6,046 bases of DNA from Candidatus Heimdallarchaeota archaeon (GTDB lineage: Archaea; Asgardarchaeota; Heimdallarchaeia; Heimdallarchaeales; Heimdallarchaeaceae). The stretch spans positions 1 through 6,046 of the forward strand of contig DAOVRE010000114.1 in assembly GCA_030628305.1 (NCBI GenBank), written 5' to 3'. Positions 1 through 5,331 of this stretch are shown in pieces. Within the stretch, counting starts at the first letter, position 1; the number at the start of each line of letters is the position of its first letter. The notes below the pieces were generated by a model. That model did no database searches, was not told the DNA's origin, and saw nothing but the letters and a program-made list of their open reading frames with translations. A program made the position numbers and the translations under genes.

Positions 1-737
1 CTTTTCCTTATTTCTAAGACTCTTTTGATATCTACAATTCTTGTTAACCGATAATGCAAGTATAACAGAAACCCACCTAATATTACTAATGGAACGATAG
101 CATACAGAGACCAACTTATAGTTACAATACCTTCATCGGTAATATGGAAAACGCAATCTAGACCAAGACAAATTAAACTAATACCAAATAAAACAAAAGC
201 ACCGATATTTGCCCCCTTGTTTTTTACTTTAATTGATACTATAACAACCACACTTGTAACAACAGTTATTACACCTATAATTGGCAAGGCTATTTGGTAA
301 TACCAATCTACTGAACCATCTGCAGCATCAATTAATACCAAAAATGCAATAATGGAAAGTGTCTCACCAATAATTACAAGAGCTGGTTTTTTTAGTAGGA
401 AGAGAGGAACCGTTATTAGTAACCATGCAAGAGCGATGCCTATTAGTGGATATATGCCCCATGTTACGGTGAATCTTTTTACTACGATCATGTTGATTGC
501 AAGTATGATTAATATTGGAACTACTGCAGAAACACTAACTGCTTCCCAAGCTACTAATTGCTTTTTCTTACCTGAGATTTCTGGAACTTTCTTTTCTTCT
601 TCCCCTATCAATTCAGGATATTTTTTCTCCTCAAGAATTTGATTAACATTATCTGATTTTTGAATGTCTGATTGACACAAAGGACATTTTTCGATAAAAG
701 AATCGACTTCAACATTACAGTTTATACAATATGACAT
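1..737 (-). CDS. Zinc-ribbon membrane protein, DUF6320-like (partial, C-terminus beyond the left edge)
   Basis: The reading frame starts at ATG 737 and stays open to the left edge, giving 245 residues without a stop. The N-terminus is a short zinc ribbon with C4-x2-C7 and C18-P-L-C21. An acidic, lysine-rich linker follows (about 30-60). Then come about six hydrophobic helices, near residues 66-86, 92-115, 118-137, 145-169, 176-198 and 205-228, and a basic tail starting RLTRIVDIKR. A tiny zinc ribbon joined to a multi-helix membrane region resembles the DUF6320 family as I remember it, whose function is unknown. The ribbon probably lies in the cytoplasm because it precedes the first helix and there is no signal peptide. 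GTGAG ahead of the ATG is a weak ribosome-binding site. It is divergent from the gene at 973. The family name is from memory; the topology is read directly. Confidence 0.8.
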   Translation of the reverse strand, partial: MSYCINCNVEVDSFIEKCPLCQSDIQKSDNVNQILEEKKYPELIGEEEKKVPEISGKKKQLVAWEAVSVSAVVPILIILAINMIVVKRFTVTWGIYPLIGIALAWLLITVPLFLLKKPALVIIGETLSIIAFLVLIDAADGSVDWYYQIALPIIGVITVVTSVVVIVSIKVKNKGANIGAFVLFGISLICLGLDCVFHITDEGIVTISWSLYAIVPLVILGGFLLYLHYRLTRIVDIKRVLEIRK

Positions 738-972
738 TTATCTCACATGACTAAGCAATCTTCTTTGTCTCTTGTTTATTTAGTTTTCCTAGAAACGAAC
801 AAATCTAAGAGAATTTCCATTCAGCTCTTTTTTAAGTTTATTTTATTTGCAAAATAGATTGTTTTGGTTAAACACTCTCAAAACATAATACTCCTTATCC
901 CCCCTCCATATTTTATGGTCATAAATGTTTTAACGAAACATTCATAACTTTTCAAGCCATTCGTGCTATTGA
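738..972. promoter_or_regulatory. Divergent intergenic region with both promoters
   Basis: These 235 bases hold no supported gene on either strand. They separate two divergently read membrane-protein genes, so both promoters should lie here. On the plus strand the best TATA-like stretch is CATATTTTATGG near 907-918. It would start transcription around 935-940 and leave a short leader before ATG 973. On the minus strand TAAACTTAAAAAAG, about 840-827, is a possible TATA region for the gene starting at 737. Neither is a strong match to an archaeal BRE/TATA pair. Confidence 0.35.
924..942. repeat. 7-5-7 inverted repeat, candidate operator
   Basis: AATGTTT (924-930) and AAACATT (936-942) are perfect complements separated by TAACG. 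The 19-base dyad ends 30 bases before ATG 973 and lies where the transcription start of that gene would be expected. It is flanked by two copies of TCATAA (about 919-924 and 942-947). The size suits a dimeric helix-turn-helix repressor site. In AT-rich DNA a 7-base dyad can also arise by chance. Confidence 0.35.
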
Positions 973-1782
973 ATGTCACATTCTGCTGATAAATCCAAAT
1001 TCATGGATAAGGAACACATAAGGTTGTCCTCTATTCTTATACTTCTCATAGTGGATGCTTTAGTTTATTTTGTACCTTATCGTAATGATGTCTTGATAGG
1101 GGATTTATTTGGTATTTCCCTTTGGTTCTACTTTGGTGTTCTTAATGGGATTTTACTTCTTCTTGTATACATTCTCTTCAGAGGAGAAGTGGAACTTGAC
1201 TTTTCCAAAAATGAAGTGGTATTTCGAGATTTCAAGAAACTTAAGAAATGGTCATTCGACAAAGTTTTGGGAATTTACCTTCTTGCATATGATGGAGAAT
1301 ATTTACTCCGAATTAGACCTAAAAGGCTGTTAACTCTTGATCTTCGATTAAGCTTTGAAAATGCTTACGATTTAGTGGATAGATTCAAGAAATTAGGATT
1401 TGAGTTCAAAACTGTACGGGACGATAAACACAAACCTCTCTCCTATACTTTTCCAATACTTCTCTCGAAATATGATCGAAAACCAAGCGGGTATAATCCT
1501 GAAATCCCTAACTGGAATAGGGGTGTTACTTTAAGAACAAAATTACTTTCTATTACATTATCCCCCTTACTCTATATAATAAGTGCAACCTTAATTGTTA
1601 GAATTCCTCATTTATTAGATGGATTATCAGGAACAAAGGGAATTGTTTCTTTCATATATGGTTTTACAGCTTTTCTATTATTTGATGGAGGGTTGTATCT
1701 TCTGTTTGGAATCTCGTTGTTAGCTCTTTTACTTAAACAGATAACACGTTTCAAATCGTATTTCCATTCAAGTGATAACTGA
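973..1782 (+). CDS. Hypothetical membrane protein with a soluble middle domain
   Basis: I do not recognise this 269-residue protein. Two hydrophobic helices (about 18-35 and 47-69) are followed by a soluble stretch of about 80 residues (71-150) rich in alternating strands, ending in an amphipathic helix near 129-141. A basic, proline-containing linker (about 150-188) leads to two more hydrophobic segments (about 191-211 and 223-256). A helix pair followed by strands such as ELDFSKNEVVF, a W-S-F-D-K turn and a closing helix is reminiscent of bacterial PH-like domains in membrane proteins. That is inference from pattern only. No catalytic motif or signal peptide is visible. ATG 973 has no Shine-Dalgarno sequence, so the message may be leaderless or short-leadered. 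M11 (ATG 1003) is an alternative start, equally without one. The THUMP gene follows 52 bases later on the same strand, but the inverted repeat between them suggests separate control. Confidence 0.75.
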   Translation: MSHSADKSKFMDKEHIRLSSILILLIVDALVYFVPYRNDVLIGDLFGISLWFYFGVLNGILLLLVYILFRGEVELDFSKNEVVFRDFKKLKKWSFDKVLGIYLLAYDGEYLLRIRPKRLLTLDLRLSFENAYDLVDRFKKLGFEFKTVRDDKHKPLSYTFPILLSKYDRKPSGYNPEIPNWNRGVTLRTKLLSITLSPLLYIISATLIVRIPHLLDGLSGTKGIVSFIYGFTAFLLFDGGLYLLFGISLLALLLKQITRFKSYFHSSDN

Positions 1783-1803
1783 AAAATGTATTCAGAATGA
1801 GAA

Positions 1804-1821
1804 GATTAATTTGCATTAATC
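1804..1821. repeat. 7-4-7 inverted repeat before the THUMP gene
   Basis: GATTAAT (1804-1810) and ATTAATC (1815-1821) are perfect complements around TTGC. The dyad ends 13 bases before ATG 1835, within the 52-base gap after the membrane-protein gene. It could be an operator or a weak AU-rich leader hairpin. It is too AT-rich and has no T-run, so it does not look like a terminator of the upstream gene. Confidence 0.35.
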
Positions 1822-1834
1822 ACTTGAGTTTCTT

Positions 1835-2386
1835 ATGAAAGATTGTCCAGGTTTTGTTATTTCCAGTGCTAGAACCCATGAGAAAAATGCTTCTAGTGAG
1901 ATATATTATGTTCTTTCAGAGTTGTTTAAACAAGAAGAAGTTAACGCGTTTCCGGTCTCTGGTATCTCTGGTCTTTCAATAGCTACCTTTCAAGGAGATT
2001 CTATTCAAATTCTAGAAAAAATTAAGGAAATGATTGAAGACACACCATTTTTTCAATATACTTTGAAAATTGTTCCGTTTCAATATAAAGTCAGTACTTC
2101 GATTGAAAATCTAAAAGAAGCAGCAATAAAGCTTAGAACAGAAATAGACGAAGACGATACTTGGAAAATAAATGTACGAAGACGCCACACGCAAATTCCT
2201 AGAACTGAAATAATCAGTGCAATAGCAAATGAAATCAACAGAGGAAAAGTAATGCTTGAATCTCCAGACCATTACATAATAGTTGAAATCATCGGAAAAT
2301 GGACCTATTTCGCGGTGTCTTCTATCCCAGAATTGTCAGTATCTGTTTCACAATTTTATGAAGAAGAAGATGACTTTACATTTTAA
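1835..2386 (+). CDS. THUMP-domain protein, TAN1/THUMPD1-like tRNA acetylation partner
   Basis: The 183-residue product has the layout of archaeal TAN1-like proteins (COG1818 as I know it). An N-terminal alpha/beta region (about 1-85) is followed by a THUMP domain (about 88-162). The THUMP hallmarks are the strand and basic cluster WKINVRRRH (110-118), the helix RTEIISAIANEIN (123-135), and the strand pair VMLESPDHYIIVEIIG (139-154). The tail is acidic. In eukaryotes TAN1/THUMPD1 binds tRNA and helps the Kre33/NAT10 acetyltransferase make N4-acetylcytidine at position 12 of serine and leucine tRNAs. An equivalent partnership with archaeal Nat10/TmcA-like enzymes is inferred. There is no methyltransferase, PUS10 or ThiI domain, which excludes the other THUMP enzymes. 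The start at 1835 has no clear Shine-Dalgarno sequence. It converges on the histone gene. Confidence 0.85.
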   Translation: MKDCPGFVISSARTHEKNASSEIYYVLSELFKQEEVNAFPVSGISGLSIATFQGDSIQILEKIKEMIEDTPFFQYTLKIVPFQYKVSTSIENLKEAAIKLRTEIDEDDTWKINVRRRHTQIPRTEIISAIANEINRGKVMLESPDHYIIVEIIGKWTYFAVSSIPELSVSVSQFYEEEDDFTF

Positions 2387-2390
2387 ATTG

Positions 2391-2446
2391 ATAAAAAAGT
2401 AAAAATAAAAAAATAAAGGAAGAAAGATTTTGAACTTTCTTTTTTT
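2391..2446. terminator. Bidirectional terminator between convergent genes
   Basis: AAGAAAG (2420-2426) pairs with CTTTCTT (2435-2441) around an 8-base loop. On the plus strand it runs into a T-run (2440-2446), which would end the THUMP transcript. On the minus strand the same hairpin is followed by several T-runs covering 2417-2391, typical of archaeal oligo-T termination, which would end the histone transcript. The gap between the two stop codons is 80 bases. Confidence 0.7.
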
Positions 2447-2466
2447 CATAGAGGTCTCTGGATTTT

Positions 2467-2637
2467 TTAAAGGTCTCTTGCGGACACAGTCTTACGACCA
2501 TTTGCTTTAGCTCTGTTAGCTGCTTTCTTAAGTAGTCCAGCTAGAACATCATCTAAAGCTTTGAGTAGGTCTCCACCAACCTTGTAATCACCGAGTTCTT
2601 TGATATATTCTCTAACTTTTGATTGTACGATCATCAT
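2467..2637 (-). CDS. Mini histone-fold protein lacking helix 3 (archaeal DUF1931-like)
   Basis: This 56-residue protein runs from ATG 2637 to TAA 2467-2469. It reads as a histone fold: helix 1 (SKVREYIKELG, 6-16), a long helix 2 (GGDLLKALDDVLAGLLKKAA, 21-40, continuing to about 46), then the loop-2 motif NGRKTVSARDL (46-56). The R-K-T-V segment is the DNA-contacting loop of archaeal histones. The protein stops where helix 3 would begin. Small archaeal proteins of this length with the same ending, often called DUF1931 or truncated-helix-3 histones, are known to me, so the shortness is probably normal and not a nonsense mutation. It is expected to dimerise and may bind DNA, but need not form nucleosome-like fibres. 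A second ATG follows immediately; an in-frame TAA lies 10 codons upstream of the first. It is a single gene with its own promoter and terminator. Confidence 0.85.
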   Translation of the reverse strand: MMIVQSKVREYIKELGDYKVGGDLLKALDDVLAGLLKKAANRAKANGRKTVSARDL

Positions 2638-2664
2638 TTCGATAGCACTTCTGTCGGTTTTTTA

Positions 2665-2680
2665 CTTGCTCTAAAGCAAG
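2665..2680. repeat. Hairpin/dyad in the histone-gene leader
   Basis: CTTGCT (2665-2670) and AGCAAG (2675-2680) are perfect complements around four bases. On the minus strand the dyad lies 28 bases before the histone start. It begins about where transcription would start from the predicted promoter at 2704-2720. It could be an operator at the start site or a 5' leader hairpin. It is not followed by a long T-run, so it is not obviously a terminator. Confidence 0.45.
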
Positions 2681-2703
2681 CACGTTATAAAATAGCTAGA
2701 ACC

Positions 2704-2720
2704 TATTAAAAACCTTTTCG
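2704..2720 (-). promoter_or_regulatory. Candidate BRE/TATA promoter of the histone gene
   Basis: Read on the minus strand, CGAAAAGG (2720-2713) directly followed by TTTTTAATA (2712-2704) looks like an archaeal B-recognition element plus TATA box. A start site about 25 bases downstream would fall near 2682. That gives a leader of about 45 bases that opens with the hairpin at 2665-2680. TTTTATAAC nearer the gene (2693-2685) is an alternative TATA box. Confidence 0.5.
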
Positions 2721-2888
2721 GTTAAGTCGAAAAATAATGGTATTACAACCTCTCTAATAAGCAAACTCGTTAAAAAAATCCTTTTTAAAGCGTGAAACGC
2801 AAGATATCTGATGTTACAAGCCAATTTGGCTTTAAACAGCGTTTTTTTGGAGAATCTGCCGGAATCACAAAGGTTAATAAACAAGTTC
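2721..2888. other. Intergenic stretch with short inverted repeats, no supported gene
   Basis: No convincing coding or tRNA gene is seen between the aminotransferase terminator and the histone promoter. It holds a 15-base near-palindrome, AAGCCAA-T-TTGGCTT (2818-2832), and a GCGT-GAA-ACGC hairpin (about 2790-2800). There is also a T7 run on the plus strand (about 2842-2848), 9 bases after the palindrome. These could belong to a small RNA or be remnants of regulation. I see no clear box C/D or H/ACA signature. Confidence 0.4.
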
Positions 2889-2916
2889 AAAAAAATGAAA
2901 TTTTCAGTGAAAATTT
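2889..2916 (-). terminator. Intrinsic-type terminator of the aminotransferase gene
   Basis: On the minus strand an 8-base perfect inverted repeat, AAATTTTC (2916-2909) and GAAAATTT (2905-2898) with a 3-base loop, overlaps the stop codon. It is followed after two bases by seven T residues (2895-2889). The stem is AT-rich, but the hairpin plus T-run is well formed, and an oligo-T run alone is enough in many archaea. Confidence 0.7.
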
Positions 2917-4201
2917 AGCTTTTATCAAGATTTTCATGAAGGAGTTTACCTAATTTTCTCACACCTATATCTATCATATCTTTTTGTAGAAATGAGTAAC
3001 CTATTCGCATACCACCATTAATGATTTTTAGAGGTTCAATATTTCTAGCTTCAGGATCATATGAATGACCATGGGGCGGATAAAATGCTTTACTTGGAAC
3101 TACAAGAACCTCATTTGGCAATAAAACTTCTTGATTAAATTTGTTTACATCAAATGTATAAGCTTTTTCTCCCTTAGGTTGCCACCAAATAAAGAAACCA
3201 CCTGTTGGGGTTGTGTGCTCTCCTTCTGGAAAAGTTTCTATTAGCGCATTGAAAGCTGCATCTTTTCGTTCTTTATATTTATTAACGATAATTGGAAGTT
3301 GCTCATCAATATATTTGTCATAATAAATTTCTGCTACTCTTTGAGTCAAAGTTGGTGTGCATAAGTCTAAGTAACCTTTGGATTTTTCAGCTTGACCAAG
3401 TAATGTGTCGGGCATTATTGAATAACCTATTCGCAAAGGTGCTGCTTCTTTCGATGAAGAAGAAGTATATATTACGCGAGTATTGTCTTTATCCAAAGTT
3501 TTCATGGTCGGTATTCGTTGTTCAAATTGTATTTCTTTGTATGCTGCATCACAAATTACGATAACATCATGTTCTTCTGCAATATTGAACAATTGCTGTC
3601 TTCTTTTGAAAGACAATGTTGTACCCTTAGGATTATCACTATCCTCTACCACATAAAGAATTTTTACCTTTTTTCCAAATTCTTTTTCTGCCTTTATGAT
3701 TGTATCTTCAACATATTCAGGAATCAGTCCTTCATTATCTGTAGGAGCAGTTACTGCATGACCTCCAACTTTTACAACTGTTGTAATAAAACCCAAATAT
3801 GCTGGAGATGGTGTAACTACAATATCTCCTGGATTGATCAAAATATCTAATGCAATGTAAATTGCTTGTTGGGAACCTGTTGTAATCAAAACCTTTTCCC
3901 ATTCTTCAGCTCCACTTATTATTCCCGCTCCATCTCTTTGATGAATTCTTTCCGCTAATACTTTACGAAGTCCAGTAATTCCAGCTGTTGGACCATATTG
4001 AAATTCTTTGATAACATTTTTTTCATCAGCATCATAATAATCAGCTAATTCTCTTAGAATCTTAGGAAAGATTTTTGTTGGAAGATTCCCAGGCAATCCA
4101 GCTGCCAAGTAGTACTTTGCCTTGCTTTTTAGAAGCCTTCTTATTTCGCTCTCAGGTATTTCTTGCGTCCAGTTTGCTAGAATGTTTTTTATTGTGTCCA
4201 C
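2915..4201 (-). CDS. PLP-dependent aminotransferase, class I/II (Aro8/LysN/MocR-like)
   Basis: This is a cytoplasmic fold-type I aminotransferase of 428 residues, close to the usual 400 or so. Visible sites, numbered from the GTG: GLPGNLP near the N-terminus (35-41), YGPTAG (69-74), TTGSQQA (107-113) for the PLP phosphate, and N190-P-K-G for the cofactor ring. D218 and Y221 in CDAAY contact the pyridine nitrogen and O3'. The Schiff-base lysine is K251 in SSSSKEAAPLRIGY, with R257 on the phosphate. R399 in GGMRIGYS is the substrate carboxylate arginine. The set fits 2-aminoadipate, aromatic or branched-chain aminotransferases; the amino donor cannot be told from sequence. The start is ambiguous. 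GTG 4201 is the only canonical start, follows an in-frame TAA by one codon and lies inside GAGGTG, which looks like the ribosome-binding site itself. The spacing used by neighbouring genes points to ATA at 4192. Ndk lies 111 bases upstream; the promoter is probably its own. Confidence 0.9.
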   Translation of the reverse strand: MDTIKNILANWTQEIPESEIRRLLKSKAKYYLAAGLPGNLPTKIFPKILRELADYYDADEKNVIKEFQYGPTAGITGLRKVLAERIHQRDGAGIISGAEEWEKVLITTGSQQAIYIALDILINPGDIVVTPSPAYLGFITTVVKVGGHAVTAPTDNEGLIPEYVEDTIIKAEKEFGKKVKILYVVEDSDNPKGTTLSFKRRQQLFNIAEEHDVIVICDAAYKEIQFEQRIPTMKTLDKDNTRVIYTSSSSKEAAPLRIGYSIMPDTLLGQAEKSKGYLDLCTPTLTQRVAEIYYDKYIDEQLPIIVNKYKERKDAAFNALIETFPEGEHTTPTGGFFIWWQPKGEKAYTFDVNKFNQEVLLPNEVLVVPSKAFYPPHGHSYDPEARNIEPLKIINGGMRIGYSFLQKDMIDIGVRKLGKLLHENLDKS

Positions 4202-4255
4202 CTCTTACACCAATTAAATATGTGTTCTTGAACTGTATTTCTTTCATTAGAAACC

Positions 4256-4271
4256 TCTAAAAGATTTTCCG
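4256..4271 (-). promoter_or_regulatory. Candidate BRE/TATA promoter of the aminotransferase gene
   Basis: On the minus strand CGGAAAAT (4271-4264) runs into CTTTTAGA (4263-4256), a modest BRE plus TATA-like pair. A start about 25 bases downstream would fall near 4235, leaving a leader of roughly 40 bases with GAGGTG (4204-4199) as its ribosome-binding site. A T-run just after the Ndk stop (about 4303-4297) may end the upstream transcript. Confidence 0.35.
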
Positions 4272-4312
4272 TTCCTCTATGAAGTAAATGAAAGGGAAAA
4301 ATATTGGCTGTT

Positions 4313-4762
4313 TTACTCGTACAACCAATCTGCATCTATTTTAGTGTATGAAGACATTTCTTCTTCAGTGAAGTAGATTAAGAACTCGGTTTTAGCATTT
4401 TCCGGTGAATCACCCGCATGGATAATGTTACGACCAATTTCTAATGCATTATCGCCTCGAATTGACCCCGGTTCTGCTTCAGCGGGATTAGTAGCACCAA
4501 CAATCTTTCTAGTTATTTTGACAGCGTCTTTTCCTTCAACTACCATTGCTACAACGGGACCACATGTTATGTATTCCAGTAATCCATTGTAGAATGGTTT
4601 TTCCTTATGGATTGCATAGTGATTTTCAGCTTGTTCTTTAGAAACCTTGAACATTTTCATTGCTATGATTTTTAGTCCAACTTTCTCTATTCGTGTAATT
4701 ACTTCTCCAATTAACCCTCTTTGTACACCATCAGGTTTAACCATAATAAATTCGCGTTCCAA
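4313..4762 (-). CDS. ndk: Nucleoside diphosphate kinase
   Basis: Ndk transfers the terminal phosphate of ATP to other NDPs through a phosphohistidine, keeping NTP and dNTP pools balanced in the cytoplasm. From the chosen start the protein has 149 residues, normal for the family, and begins MEREFIMVKPDGVQRG as typical Ndk proteins do. The active-site set is complete: K9 in VKPDG, Y49, R85, T91 in GATNP, R102 in GSIRGD, N112 and catalytic H115 in NIIHAGDS. The start chosen is TTG 4762, preceded by AAGGTGA and five bases. The in-frame GTG at 4771 sits inside that ribosome-binding site and would add three residues before the family's usual N-terminus. Ndk commonly follows L7Ae, S28e and L24e in archaea, as here. 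However, 137 bases and a T-rich terminator separate it from L24e, so it may also have its own promoter. Confidence 0.95.
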   Translation of the reverse strand: MEREFIMVKPDGVQRGLIGEVITRIEKVGLKIIAMKMFKVSKEQAENHYAIHKEKPFYNGLLEYITCGPVVAMVVEGKDAVKITRKIVGATNPAEAEPGSIRGDNALEIGRNIIHAGDSPENAKTEFLIYFTEEEMSSYTKIDADWLYE

Positions 4763-4800
4763 TTTTGTCACCTTGCTATATATTCAATTTTTTGACTTGA

Positions 4801-4860
4801 GAATAAAAATCAATTGATTGGAACATTTCACATGTAAGTACTTGAATTTAGATATATAGA
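4801..4860 (-). promoter_or_regulatory. Candidate Ndk promoter region with a 12-base palindrome
   Basis: On the minus strand CTATATATC (4859-4851) is a good TATA-like box, which would start transcription near 4830 and give a leader of about 65 bases. GATTTTTATTC (4811-4801) is a second, weaker candidate. Between TATA box and gene lies a perfect palindrome, AATCAATTGATT (4808-4819), that could be an operator or chance in AT-rich DNA. Confidence 0.35.
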
Positions 4861-4880
4861 ATAAATAAAAAATTAAAAAG
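4861..4880 (-). terminator. Oligo-T terminator after L24e
   Basis: Twenty bases downstream of the L24e stop the minus strand enters a run of T tracts: CTTTTT, then TTTTTT, then TTT and T. Archaeal RNA polymerase terminates at such tracts without a hairpin. This would end the L7Ae-S28e-L24e message, at least partly, before Ndk. Confidence 0.55.
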
Positions 4881-4899
4881 AATAGTATTGGAAAAGAAA

Positions 4900-5088
4900 T
4901 TACATGACTTTTCTTTCGTATCTCTCTGTCCATTTTAGCTTCTTTGGATCACGTTTTAGAACTAATTGAGATTTTTTACATTTGCTTGAACAAAAGGTTA
5001 GAACTGTTCCTGTTTTTTGAACGTAAAGCAGTCCACATCCATGTTCGACATCTTTTCCACAATATGAACACTTTTTTATTTTTGGCAT
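4900..5088 (-). CDS. rpl24e: Large ribosomal subunit protein eL24 (L24e)
   Basis: This 62-residue protein is the archaeal zinc-binding L24e of the 50S subunit. It starts MPKIKKCSYCGKDVEHGCG. The zinc ligands are C7, C10, C33 and C37 (C-x2-C and C-x3-C), with the family strand GLLYVQKTGTVLTFCSSKC between and around them. A basic tail, KKLKWTERYERK, follows and matches the usual archaeal length of about 60. The start ATG 5088 lies 7 bases after the S28e stop. Its ribosome-binding site, AAGAGG, is inside the last S28e codons, so the two genes are co-transcribed and probably translationally coupled. An extra cysteine, C18, is not part of the usual zinc site. Confidence 0.96.
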   Translation of the reverse strand: MPKIKKCSYCGKDVEHGCGLLYVQKTGTVLTFCSSKCKKSQLVLKRDPKKLKWTERYERKVM

Positions 5089-5095
5089 CGTTTCA

Positions 5096-5317
5096 TTACC
5101 TCTTACGTATTTTCTTTGCTTCTCTTTCTGTCTCTCGTAGCATAACTACGTCGCCTTTACGAACAGGACCCTTAAGATTTCGAGTTAATATTCTGTTCTT
5201 ATCTCGACCTTCTAAAACCTTGACTCTAGCTTGGATAACTTCGCCAACACTGCCTGTTCTGTCAAGAACTTGAATCACTTCAGCAGGGATAGCATCATAG
5301 TCACTTTTAGCGCTCAT
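5096..5317 (-). CDS. rps28e: Small ribosomal subunit protein eS28 (S28e)
   Basis: This 73-residue S28e is an OB-fold protein of the 30S subunit located near the mRNA exit region. Family signatures are [19 protein letters not shown] (14-32), the strand [25 protein letters not shown] (about 42-58), and the C-terminal block [14 protein letters not shown], which matches the S28e ESEREA-type ending with T in place of S. The start is ATG 5317: AGGTGA sits exactly five bases ahead. The in-frame GTG at 5326 falls inside that ribosome-binding site and would add only M-K-E. It lies 14 bases after the L7Ae stop and 7 before L24e, in the archaeal order L7Ae, S28e, L24e. Confidence 0.96.
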   Translation of the reverse strand: MSAKSDYDAIPAEVIQVLDRTGSVGEVIQARVKVLEGRDKNRILTRNLKGPVRKGDVVMLRETEREAKKIRKR

Positions 5318-5331
5318 TTCTTTCACCTAGC

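Noticed and set aside
352..642. 96-codon plus-strand frame
   Set aside because: It lies antisense within the zinc-ribbon membrane protein, whose frame has clear cysteine motifs and helices.
2452..2478. Direct repeat AGGTCTCT (2452-2459 and 2471-2478) at the histone gene end, perhaps a duplication that truncated helix 3
   Set aside because: The second copy is in a different frame and the bases between do not encode helix 3. Short histones of this length are a normal family.
2696..2890. 64-codon minus-strand frame between the histone and aminotransferase genes
   Set aside because: It has no ribosome-binding site or family resemblance, overlaps the histone promoter, and starts within the aminotransferase terminator T-run.
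2638..2914. Possible tRNA or box C/D RNA gene
   Set aside because: No T-loop motif, acceptor pairing, or paired C and D boxes could be found on either strand.
3292..3850. Two plus-strand frames inside the aminotransferase
   Set aside because: They are antisense to conserved active-site regions of the aminotransferase and have low-complexity, cysteine/phenylalanine-rich products.
4152..4247. 31-codon minus-strand upstream frame starting at ATG 4247 with AGAGGT ahead, overlapping the aminotransferase start
   Set aside because: Its product resembles nothing I know, and the likely transcript start (about 4235) is downstream of its ATG. It would be worth revisiting only if the message starts before 4260.
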